Source: Eupeodes corollae
Lineage: Eukaryota > Arthropoda > Insecta > Diptera > Syrphidae
Assembly: GCF_945859685.1 (NCBI RefSeq)
Contig: NC_079149.1
Span: 9,707,118-9,771,117 of the forward strand
DNA length: 64,000 bases
Direction of reading: 5' to 3'
Below the pieces are notes generated by a model, which saw nothing but the letters and a program-made list of their open reading frames with translations, was not told where the DNA came from and made no database searches. The position numbers and the translations under genes are program-made. This document shows, piece by piece, positions 43,595-53,740 of the stretch (position 1 is the first letter of the stretch; every line of letters starts with the position of its first letter).

Positions 43595-46040
43595 CCTAAA
43601 AAACATAGAATACATTGAACGCAAATTAAGAAAAATGTATCATTCAGAACTAAATAAATAAAATGTAATGAAGAAAATGCATTGCTTAGTTATTATCTAA
43701 ATATTAAAGCGGCAAAACAAACATAGAAAACACTGAATTGTTTTGAAATCATCATGAATACGTAAAACAAACGAAGGGAAGGTTCATATCTAACGAACTA
43801 TTTGACTCAAAATGTTCATACACTAGAGTTTCATTTTATTCCTCATAAAATGAAGTGAATATAAACAAAAAAACACAGAAAACACTAAAAATCAAATAGA
43901 TAAATGTTCCAAGTAAATTGGGACTGATATATTCACTAAAACTAACTAAGACAGAATTTCTTCAACATTCGAAGTTTTTCTCTTGTCTACTAAATAAGCA
44001 AAACATGCAAAAACATAGAAAACATTGAACGACAAATATAAAAAAATAACACAAATAACAAAGGACTAATAAAATTAAAAATATCAAAATATAATAGAGA
44101 AAATACTTCACTGAGATTTTATTCAAGAATGAGAGCTCCAAAAAAAAACATAGAAAAACTTTTACTATTAGAAAACATTGGGTGATTGTTTTCAAATTTT
44201 CATAACTTCAAAATTAAAGGTTGAATTAGTAGACAACAAACCAATCAATATAGAATGTTCATCCAATGTTTTTTATAGAATTCCTTTTAACCCCAAAATT
44301 AAGAAATAAAAACATAGAAAACATTGAACTACACATTTTACAAGTCAAAAAAAAAATCAAATGGGGTGGCGCAACAGTCCTGTGAACCAGGGCCTAGTGA
44401 CTTACAACTCTCAACCATTCCTGTGTGCGAGTACAGTTGTCAGGAATGAAAGGGACCTACAATTTTAGGCCGAATCCGAACGGCTAATTTGAGAAAGCAC
44501 TTTTTCATGACAAGAATTACTCTTGGAGGAAATTTTTTTTTTTTTGTAATTAAGGTGGCACAGGCCCAAGACCCCTTGCATGACAGTCCAACGCACTAAC
44601 CATCATGCCACGGGTACTACATTTTACAAGTCACTTTACAATAATAATAGAAACATCTTAACATTTTAATTGCGTAATTGAGGCCCTTAAATGAGCCAAG
44701 TAGATTAAAAAAAAACATAGAAAACATTGAACTGTAATTATAAAAAATAAAACAAAATTAAAAGGACTAATAAACTGCAAAATATCAAAACATAATGGAG
44801 TTTTTATTCAAATATGGGATCTACCAAAAAACATAGAAAAACGTTCACTAGTAGAAAACATTGCATGCCGGTTTTCAAATATTCATAACTTTAAAATTAA
44901 AGGGTAAATAAGTAGATATTAAGTGTTCATCCATTGTTTTCATATAATTCCTTTTAGCTTCGTAATTATGATATTGTCCAAAAGAAACAAAAACATAGAC
45001 AATGTTGAATAACACATTTTGCAAGTCAGTTGCATCTTAACATTTTAATTTAATAACATAGAAAACATTGAACGGAAAATTTGTAAAAAAAAACGAAATA
45101 AATGATAGAGTGTGCTTCACAAAGACTGATACCCCATAATCGAAATAAAAAACCTTGCAAAATTGTTAAATATTTAAATATACAAGGAGGAGGTTGGGGT
45201 TGAATAAAAACTGAATTTAAAACGCTGGAGCTTAAAAAGGCACTTGAGTAAAAAGTGCACGGCAAATGCAAAAATTACACAATTAAAAATAAACTAAAAA
45301 CATAGAAAATATTGAACGTATTGAAATCGTTATAAAAATACTACTTTGAACTTAGAATTAAGGACAAATTGAAAGACACCTTTTCCATGACACTCCTTGT
45401 TACGTCAAAATTTAGAGTTATTTGAAGGTAAAAACAAAAACATAGAAAAACATTGATCATCAAATAGGAAAATGTTGAAAGTTAGTACTTATACATTTGG
45501 TGTTACTTACAAAAAAATATAAGACAGAAATTAATTCCCTTAATTATTATCTAATAATTAAGTCGCGAAAAAACATCGCACTACTTTTGAAAGCATCAAA
45601 TCTATTTTAGACTAATTAAAGGCCAATTGTTATGCAACTAAATATTAAAGATAAAATGTTGTTCAATGGTATTCCTTGGAATTTACAAATTATACTCTTT
45701 AACACTACACATCGGAAAGCAAATAGGACAATTTTTTCAGTAGGTAAATTAGAATTAGAAGGAAACAAATCACTGATAAAATATAAATATTATAAGTGTG
45801 TATGAGTACTTCAAACTTTAAGATGAGCAAGAAAAATTATGATACTAAACATAAAAGAACATAGAAATCATAAGATTGCTGTCAATTTCGAAAAAAAAAA
45901 CAACAATTAATTCAAGACCTAAACACTACAAAATATTTGAAAATGATAAAAAGAGTGATTCGCAAAGTTATAATTCAATAAATGAAGCTACAAAAAAACA
46001 TAGAAAACATTATACGCCTATAATTCTAAAAGCTTAATAA
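43595..46040 (+). repeat. Degenerate tandem array with a conserved A-rich box (array 1)
   Basis: About 14 copies of a box with core ACATAGAAAACATTGAAC occur in one orientation, near 43600, 43721, 43869, 44011, 44148, 44310, 44714, 44830, 44991, 45053, 45298, 45438, 45859 and 45997. Typical spacing is 115-160 bp. Sequence between boxes is much more diverged, though neighbours share words such as GGACTAATAAA, ATATCAAAA, TTCATAACTT and AAAATTAAAGG. Boxes 44011-44310 and 44714-44991 form two copies of a three-box higher-order unit. A SINE (44348-44618) interrupts the array. It does not code. Confidence 0.85.
44348..44618 (-). mobile_element. tRNA-derived SINE inserted in the box array
   Basis: The minus-strand SINE is flanked by a 15-bp direct repeat ACATTTTACAAGTCA (44333-44347 and 44619-44633). 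On the minus strand it starts GTACCCGTGGCATGATGG (A box TGGCATGATGG), has lost part of the tRNA-like B-box side, and ends GTTGCGCCACCCCA with an AT tail. It is internally deleted relative to the 48558 copy. The duplicated target is array sequence, so the array predates it. Confidence 0.93.
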
Positions 46041-46117
46041 GTACATTAAACTTACAAAAGACAACGGATCATTGAATATGACATATATTTTCTACCGTTT
46101 CCAAGGCGTTTTTTATA

Positions 46118-47690
46118 ATGCCACCCACACTGGTAACTTCAAATCCAGTCTGTCGATTTGTTTTGCTTGAAAGGTTTGTAGGTTTTCGTGTTTTGTTAAA
46201 AAAAAGTGTCACTTGAATTATTTAAAAAAAAATTAAATTACCATCAATATTTTGGTACCCGTGGCATGATGGTTAGTGCGTTGGACTGTCATGCTAGAGG
46301 TCTTGGGTTCGATCCCTGCCCATGCCATCTAAAGTCTTTTCACGGGTACTGCCTCTTGCGAGGAATTGACAAATTCTCCAAGAGTAACTATTGTCATGAA
46401 AAAGTGCTTTCTCAAAATTTGCAGTTCGGAGTTGGCATATAAACTGTAGGTCCCCTCCATTCCTGACAACATTACTCGCACACAGGAATGGTTGAGAGTT
46501 GTAAGTCACTAGGCCTTGGTTCTCAACGGACTGTCGCGCCACCCAATTTATTTATTTATTTATCAATATTTTGCATATGACGAAATAGTTTTATTTCAAA
46601 ATCTATTTTTGTTAACGAGATTTTTAGTCGAAAACCAATGTTTACCAATTTAAGTAGAATTTCTTAAAAAAATGTATTTCTTATATAAACTAATACAAAT
46701 TAGATGAATGATTGTTGTTATTATTACTGTTCAAGAGATATCGAGAACCGACATCAATTTTTACCAAATGTTCGTATTATTATTTGTAGATTTTATTTGT
46801 TTATAAAAAAAACGACTAATGGATTTTTACAACTTACTGAATGATTTACTGAATGTCGAAAAGGTTTTTATTTCTTGCAAAAAAAAAACTAACAATGCAA
46901 TTCTGCTCAAAATTTTACCAAATGTTGAAAACAATAATTTATAAAAAAATAAAATTAGTTTGAAGCCATAGTCTCAAAGTTTTGAAAATATATTGGAGTC
47001 GAAAATCAATTTATACCAACTTTTGTTCGTTTTTTTAAAGTTTTTAGTTTTTTTGTATAATAAACTGGATATTCAATTTTTTTTTTTGAATTTAACAGAA
47101 TGTTGAAAACGATATTTTTTAAAAGATAAATTAGTTTAAAGGGTATATCTCAATTTTTTTTATTTGAGTCAACAGTCAATTTTTTAACACTTTTTATGAT
47201 CTTTTGTATTATTTTTCGTAAAAAACTGTCAATTTGATTTTTATCAAAATTTTACCAGATTTCAAAAACGTTGTTTCTTGTTGCATACAATTATTTTGGA
47301 GATTATTTATTTTTTTCTTCGTAAAGTATTTGAGGTTACAAATATTTTTTTTTAGATTTTTCGATTTATAAAAAAACCGTTAGTTGGAGTTTTTTTTCTA
47401 AAAATATGCTAGCTATATATAACATACAATTTAATTCAAGTCTCTAGCGCAATTGGATCGTGAGATATTTAGGGTTAACTAAAATGTTTACCTTCTTTTT
47501 AAATTGCTATGGTAAGAAAACCACCCTCGCAATTTTTTCGATAGCCCTTTATGCATCTTTCTGCCTTATTATCTGTATAAAAAAGTTATTTGAAGTCGAT
47601 ATAGCTACTGTTTTTTGAGCTATGGACAACGAAAAAAACGACGCAAACGTACGTGTAGACGCACAAGGACGGATCCAGACTTTTAATGGG
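46118..47690 (-). repeat. ATR repeat family, near full-length copy (copy 10), split by a SINE
   Basis: The end block at 46118-46200 (CACCCACACTGGTAACTTC, GTCTGTCGATTTGTTTTGCTTG, GGTTTTCGTGTT) is followed by the internal units and, at 47430-47690, TCTAGCGCAATTGGATCGTG, AGATATTTAGGGTTAACT, TGCTATGGTAAGAAAACCACC, TGCATCTTTCTGCCTTATTA and GCAAACGTACGTG. It is collinear with copy 5. The SINE at 46255-46561 interrupts it with a 12-bp target duplication. It ends near a G12 run at 47688-47700. Confidence 0.78.
46255..46561 (+). mobile_element. tRNA-derived SINE, full length
   Basis: Flanked by a perfect 12-bp direct repeat ATCAATATTTTG (46243-46254 and 46562-46573). The head carries a matching Pol III A box (TGGCATGATGG, 46262-46272) and B box (GGTTCGATCCC, 46306-46316) at tRNA-like spacing. 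The body shares the CACGGGTACTGCC, GAATTGACAAAT and GTCATGAAAAAGTGCTTTCTC words with the other copies. The tail is GCGCCACCCAA plus ATTT repeats. It is non-autonomous and would depend on a LINE; the LINE partner is not evident here. Confidence 0.95.
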
Positions 47691-48548
47691 GGGGGGGGGT
47701 CACACACTTAGATGAGTTTTTACTTACCGCTTAAAAATGTTCCTTAATGTTTTGTTAAGAAGGCTACCAAAACTTAAATAACATAATGTGTACCTTAACC
47801 TTACATTTACAGATTTCATATGTGGCAACTTTAAATATCAAATTATTTTAAAACACTGTTGTCCAGCAACATTGGATGACTCTCTACATAATGTGAAAGC
47901 ATTCCAAGATTTCAACAGCTTTCTAAATATGCCATTTTTAGCAGCTAAAACACAATAGTTTAGATGGTTTCTGGTGCATTTCACGCAGAAATGTTAGAAA
48001 TTGTTTTGAAACGTAGCTTTTTTCGAAAAAACTAATATACTTTTCTTGATTAAATTTCTACTAATGCAAAGAACGCTTCAAAAATTCATGAGAGACGATC
48101 TGATATGAAGAGCTTTCGGGCTTTTTTTGACGTTGTTTTTTCAGACTCTATTTTCGGAAGTGTATTATTACTATCGCTTTCAGCCTGCTTACTCGTAGCA
48201 GTTCCAAAATATGTTTTTCTTGTAGAGCCAAATTAAGAATACAAAATTTAGGGAGAGCTTTAAGAAAATCACATATATATAGTTTCTTCTTAAGAACCTG
48301 AATATTTGCTCTTTTTCTTATAAACAAATTTTATAAAAATAATTTAAGGCATGACTAAAGTTTTTTTAATATCTAAATTAAGTGAAAACAAAAATTTGAG
48401 TTGTTTTTGACAGCAAACCGCTTTTTGGTGAATGTCGTTGAATTACTTATACAACTTGACTGTTTAAACTTTATGGCTCATATCAAATCACCCTTGATCG
48501 TCCATTGGTAAAAATTTGATGAATTTGTGCCGTTTTTTGAAAAGGGCT
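47691..48548. other. Unassigned AT-rich DNA
   Basis: A run of G at about 47688-47700 opens it. A minus-strand stretch (about 47960-47830) reads like a Cys-containing fragment but I could not match it to a domain. No call. Confidence 0.3.
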
Positions 48549-48557
48549 GAATATCCC

Positions 48558-48852
48558 GTGGCATGATAGTTAGTGCGTTGGGCTGTCATGCAAGGGGTCT
48601 GGGGTTCAATCCCTGCCTGTGCCAACTTAATTAAATTAATTTTCGCGGGTACTGCCTCTTGCGAGGAATTGACAAATCCTTCAAGAGTAATTCTTGTCAT
48701 GAAAAAGTGCTTTCTCAAACTAGCCGTTCGGATTCGGCCTAAAATTGTAGGTCCCTTCCATTCCTGACAACAGTACTCGCACACAGGAATGGTTGAGAGT
48801 TGTAAGTCACTAGGCCCTGGTTCACAATGGACTGTTGCGCCACCCCATTTTT
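48558..48852 (+). mobile_element. tRNA-derived SINE, full length (reference copy)
   Basis: A 295-bp element is flanked by a perfect 9-bp direct repeat TGAATATCC (48549-48557 and 48853-48861). A box TGGCATGATAG (48560-48570) and B box GGTTCAATCCC (about 48603-48613) lie in the head. The body holds GCGGGTACTGCCTCTTGCGA, GAAAAAGTGCTTTCTCAAAC and GGTCCCTTCCATTCCTGACA, and the 3' end is GACTGTTGCGCCACCCC with a T run. Opposite strands each stay open for 64-126 codons across it; these are shadows, not genes. Confidence 0.95.
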
Positions 48853-48869
48853 TGAATATCCGATTCATA

Positions 48870-49849
48870 TCATGTTCTTGATCCAGTCTTCAGTTAAAAG
48901 TAGTACTTTTAGCAACAAAGTTAAAGGAAGTAAAGTACAAATTTTGTTTTTAAATACAAAAAATAAATAATTTAAAATATAATGGGGGTTCATGTCCATT
49001 AACGCAATAAGATTAGTTGGGAATTAAAGGGAATACCTTCGAAAAAAAAACAACAAATTATATCCCAGGGGGAGCGTCATGACCCCTACGACCCCCCTGC
49101 AACTTTGGTAAACTTCATTTTTTAACAAATGAAATAAATACTAAATTTTCGTTTAAATAAGGTATCAAAGAACGTAGCATTTCTAGCTGAAATTTTCAAA
49201 AAACTTTAAACTGATTAAATTTAAAAAATAGGCCCATTCAATATTACATAGATATTTTTCATATATTTTCTATGAAATCGTTCAATGCCTTGATTTGAGG
49301 TTAGAAACTTACTACAACCAACAAGATAACGGAAAACACGAAAACGCCTCAAGTAATTGAAGGCTAATTAAAGAGTCAAACTATCCAATTCAAACACTTT
49401 TCAACCGGTGAATGTAATCGCTTAGCCAAAAACAGTCCTTTTCAACGTATTCTTTAACTTCTCATTACAGTCAAACAAGACATCATCCCAATCAAAGCTT
49501 CTTAATCAATGCAGCTATACTCCATTTCTTTATTTCTTTCAATGGCTTCACAATCACTAAAAAATATTAGCTCTTTTTCTTAAAAAGGTAAAACCAAAAA
49601 AAAGCACTCTTACTTTTCAAACAGTCACTCGGACATCTCAAGTTCTTACAAATCTGTCTTTTGAAAAGTTTTTAATAAAAATTCAATTTTCCAATTACCT
49701 ACTTATACCAAAACCAACTCGTGACCGCATAATGCGATGGAAAAAAAATAAAAGAAATTAAGTGAAATGAAAGAAAAAGAAAGAATGAAAAACAAAAATA
49801 TAGCATCCTAACCAAACATTGTGAAAGAAAATTGAAGCCCTCTATAAAC
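48870..49849. other. Unique AT-rich DNA, no gene recognised
   Basis: One GACCCCTACGACCCCCC word near 49081. No motif supported. Confidence 0.4.
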
Positions 49850-51010
49850 CCGGATACAGTTGAGTTGTCGCGCCCACAATCTGTGTAGGTAAGGTATAGT
49901 CACTAGGATGACCAAGTTGCAGTATCCACCGCCCCCCCGCCGGTGCGCCGCTCTTCACCACATCAAACCACCATCAACCCTGCCTCTAACACTCTCATCC
50001 TCACAAAGCCTTCTATGAATCAATTTTTCCACCGCTAATGAGGTTAAAATTGCCACCCAACTCCCACCCAAGTCTTTTGGCTAAACGCGAAATGAAGTCA
50101 ACGCTGGCTCGCGCGCCTACGTCCACACCTTCCGCCGGTAACTAACTGAATAATAATCAGTGTAAACGTAAAGGTGAATACAGAAGCAGTCCGTAAGTCC
50201 CTGAGTCCGTCCGTCGGTCGTGTGGTGTGGTGTGCTAACTGTCTGTCCTCTGGAGTGTGATGCTGATGCAGAGCCATGGGGAGCGGACGCGAACGCGAAC
50301 GCGGTTCAACAAAAAAAAGCGGAATAACCAACAAAAAACCGGCAAAGTCGCGTTCGTGTTCGGGAATCTAATAAATCAACTTTGTACTTGAACCTGTGCT
50401 TCATTTGTATGTACGGTACGTCCAGTTGCTGATATGGAACTGGAAGGGGAATATCCCCATCGCCATCAACCCAACCAGAACGCCCGCCATCGTATCGCCA
50501 TCGCCACGTTGTTGTAGTCGTCGTCGTCATCGTCGGTCGATTGAACGGTTGGTGGGGCCGGGGTGTAATACCAAGCAAAAGAAGAAAAGATGCTGATCCC
50601 GTCCAAGTCCAGGTCCAGCTTGCAGTTTATTTTCATTTTTATTGGTTTTTCTTATTGAAGGTAGGAATAGGACGTCGCGTCGTAGGAAGGTATTCTCCTT
50701 TTTTTAAGTTCTGTTTTTGTGTGCCTCAATTCAGTGGCCGTTATTCAAGCAAACTTAATATCCTTTTCAAATATTTTTCTTTGCCGGACGGAGCACTAAG
50801 CATTTTTCATCTTCTTCTGCTTCTTCTTTTGGCGAGTTTACTTTTTGAAAACTTTTTCTTTGTTTTGCGTCCTTTTTTTTCGTTCTTGTTTTTGTGTCTT
50901 GTAATTGCTTTTTGTCTTCGTTTACAGGTATAGGAAAGAGAAGAAAAGTATTGGATGGCCAGAGCGATGATGGTACGGCAGTGCGGCTGGACGCGACGGC
51001 ATCCATGCAG
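49850..51010. other. GC-richer unique island
   Basis: Higher G+C with repeated CCGTCCGTCGGTCG, CGAACGCGAACGCG and GTCGTCGTCGTCATCGTCGG words (50205, 50290, 50518). Several short frames on both strands overlap here (50098-50334, 50306-50578, 50541-50933) without family features. A TCAGTTAG Initiator-like word on the minus strand near 50145 lacks a TATA box. Possible regulatory or untranslated-exon DNA; unproven. Confidence 0.35.
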
Positions 51011-51889
51011 AGAATCGTGGCGATGAATGGCGATTAAATAATATAAAATTAGCGTCATTAGTTGGAAGCTATACTATGAATTTAATTGGAGCAACTACTT
51101 AAAACGTGCTTCAAAAACGACCGTTTCCAAGGATACCTACCTTAACTTTAATTTAAGACGAATAGAAAGCATTTATAATGATTATGATGATGTTGAAGAT
51201 GATAAAAGGTGTAATATGATATAAAATGTTCCGTAGAAATTCGACAAACAAAAATACCAGGTACTTTAGTTAAGGGAATAATAATTTAAATTTATGACTT
51301 TATTTTTGGTTTTTGTCGTTTTGGATGGACTTTTGTTAATAAGATGATGAACTTGAGACATTACATATATTTTGGTAACTTTAATTTTAAAACGACATAT
51401 AGTCACTGCTTTATCAACTTAAAATTAAATATTAACAAAATGATAGCAGTCGAACTTGCTCTTTTCAAAACGCTTTGTTTCATTTTTAAATAGGGGAAAA
51501 GTTCCTAAAAAGATTTGAGACAGGATAAAACTCTACTAAAAAGGGACTTAAAACTTTTCGTGACTTTTTACCCAGGAACCTTTGTTTCTGGCAAATAGAT
51601 GTTGCTTTTTTACTACGCCATTTTTGTTTATAATATGAACACGCCAAAAATGTTATTATTAAGCTTTACATCTTTAAGGTTTAAACACAGTGCGAGCGTT
51701 AGGAAAATAAGAAAGTATTCAAGAGAAAATACCGATACACATTGGTCTTAATGTTTTGAATGTCAAATCAAAAATCAAACGAACTGAACTGAAATATTTA
51801 GCACCTGGAATATTTATGAATACAAATGGTATTGCTTAAATTTTTGTTTTTTTTTTTTAAATATTGTACGCGCACTCAAGGCGATATGA
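51011..51889. other. Unique AT-rich DNA, no gene recognised
   Basis: Nothing supported beyond T runs (about 51845-51860). Confidence 0.4.
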
Positions 51890-51894
51890 ATACC

Positions 51895-53175
51895 CTTTTA
51901 ATAATTATACACAGTGCGAGTAATTAGGAAGGGTTGAAAGAATTTAATGAGTTGGAAATATTGAGTCTGGTAAAGCATTCCACATTCGTGTAGTACGACT
52001 AAAAAAAGAATCTCTGTACTTTATAGTACAATCGAAATTGGGCTCAAGGGTAAACTGATGGGCATTCCTAAAAGCACGGGTATTACGGTTGAATTGTTTT
52101 AGGGAAGGAATGCATCTGGCTATTTTATTAGAGCGTTGATTATGAAAGTAGCGATAAAATTTTTAGAGCTCTCTTTTGAATTCTGTCCTAAAGAATCAAG
52201 TGGGTTATAGTAGTACCTCCCAAATATGGGAATTGTACTCAAATTTTGGACGAATATAGGCTTAATAAATTAAAGCCAAATCAGAAGAGGTTCAAAACTT
52301 TTTGCATCGTCGGAAAAAACTTGAACACTTAGCAGCATTTTGGCTATGTCAAATATGTGATCACTCCACAACAAGTGGTTTGTAATGCACATACCTAAAA
52401 CTGATAGCTGTTCAGTCTCCTTGGTGAAAGTACCACTCATGGACAGTAGACACAATTGAGTTTTTGAAGCACTAAATTCTTCTTTTTGATTCCAAATTGT
52501 ACAATGCTATCAAGATCAGAATTTAATGAGCTTATCATACGCTGCCGTTGGAAGTCCATATCGGAAGAACAAGTATGAGAATCCTAAAATGAATATGAAA
52601 AGCTAAGGGTACTGTTATCAGCGAAACAGTTTAGTGGGTTAGAAATTTTAGAAAAAAGATCATTCATAAAAATAAGGAAGAGCGTCGGAGACAAAACGGA
52701 GCCCTGGGGCACACCAGCGTATATTTTGTGGATATCAGATTTGAACCCGTCCAATACTAGTTGAGTAGTTGAACTATCCGAAGGGTAATTTCTAACCCAA
52801 CGAAGAAGAGATTCTCAATAACAAATGCGCTCATTTTCGATAAAAGAGCTTGATGCAAAATTCTTTCGAATGCTTTTGAAATATCAAGTGCAATAATCTT
52901 ACTTTCTCCAAAATGATGTAAATATTGGTTCCACTGTTCGGTGTGATAAACCATGGGGGATCACCAGTGGACCTATTGCAACGAAAGCCATACTGCCGTT
53001 CATTAAGAAGCTTCCATTCTTCAAAATGTTTCTTAAGCTGAAAATTGATCAGCATTTCCATTACGTTAGAAAAAAAGGGATGTAAGTGCAATTGGACGAT
53101 AGTTAGATGGTGAGGATTCGCCTTTTTAAGGGAAGGGCTGGACAATTGCAGTTTTCCAAGCACTCGCATAGAAAT
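51895..53175 (-). mobile_element. LINE-D: 5'-truncated reverse transcriptase and C-terminal region
   Basis: Reading down the minus strand: SNYRPIALTS (about 53100), NVMEMLINFQLKKHFEEWKL and NERQYGFRCNRST (53070-52970); then, after a frameshift near 52945, IIALDISKAFERILHQALLS (about 52900-52840, first catalytic Asp); AGVPQGSVLSPTLFLIFMND (52725-52665); CFADNSTLSF (about 52635-52605); RPKFEYNSHIWE (about 52250-52210); RAFRNAHQFTLEPNFDCTIK (about 52077-52020) and SRTTRMWNALPDS (about 52005-51960). This is the full RT-to-C-terminus order of a Jockey/I-group LINE. FADN replaces FADD, so the second catalytic Asp is lost, and several stops occur. It is truncated at 53175, directly abutting ATR sequence. 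Confidence 0.87.
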
Positions 53176-53189
53176 AGCGATGTAACGTT

Positions 53190-53740
53190 AAAATAAAAAC
53201 ATAAAAAAGGCACTACAAAAAGTTGGTAAAAATCGATTTTCAATTTGAATATCTTAACACAATGAACAATATTTCCTTCAAACTAAATTTATCTTACACA
53301 AATTTTATTTTTAACATTTTATTAAAAATTTAGAAAAATTTAAATGTCAGTTTTTTTTATACAAAAAAACCACCTACAAAAAAAAATACGCAAAATTTTA
53401 AAAAACTGATGTTTGATTCGAGTTTTTCGAGAACAGATGAATTTGATTTCAAAATCGTTTCATTATATGAAAAAAATTTGTTTGGTAATGTATGAAATGT
53501 CCTAATAGTTATTTTTCTAATGAGAAACAAAAATGTTCAAAAACTGCTGATAAAACTAATACAAATTGGTTTTCGTCTAAAAATTTCAGCTTTTTTTTTT
53601 CAAAATACGAAAACTTGAAAAAAGAACTAAAAACTTTTAAGACTCAAGTGTTATGAAAACAAAGAAATATATTGACTTCAAATTTTAGTATCGCAGTTAT
53701 CAGTAAGAATTGAATTGAATTTTTTAACGAAATTTAAAAC
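53190..53740 (+). repeat. ATR fragment, internal units only (copy 11)
   Basis: Internal ATR units (AAAAGTTGGTAAAAATCGATTT, TTTGAATATCTTAACA; TTTAAGACTCAAGTGTTATG, ATATTGACTTCAAATTTT) lie in plus orientation, without either end. The LINE-D truncation point at 53175 lies at its left edge. Confidence 0.6.

Noticed and set aside
43962..44195. 77-codon Phe/Leu/Cys-rich frame resembling a membrane protein
   Set aside because: It is the reverse strand of the A-rich box array; the hydrophobic run comes from T-rich codons.
43595..46040. CRISPR-like reading of regularly spaced boxes
   Set aside because: Spacing is uneven, spacers are mutually related, units form higher-order repeats, and the DNA is eukaryotic.
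46262..46330. Possible tRNA gene (A and B boxes present)
   Set aside because: The boxes belong to the SINE head. No paired acceptor stem can be drawn, and the same sequence recurs with a SINE body and target duplications.
48488..48868. 126-codon minus frame and 46206-46542 frames on both strands
   Set aside because: They lie across SINE copies with perfect target duplications; the same apparent protein words recur because the SINE recurs.
50098..50180. Initiator plus downstream element promoter on the minus strand near 50145
   Set aside because: TCAGTTAG is present, but the GGACG word sits about four bases from where a DPE must be and no TATA box is seen.
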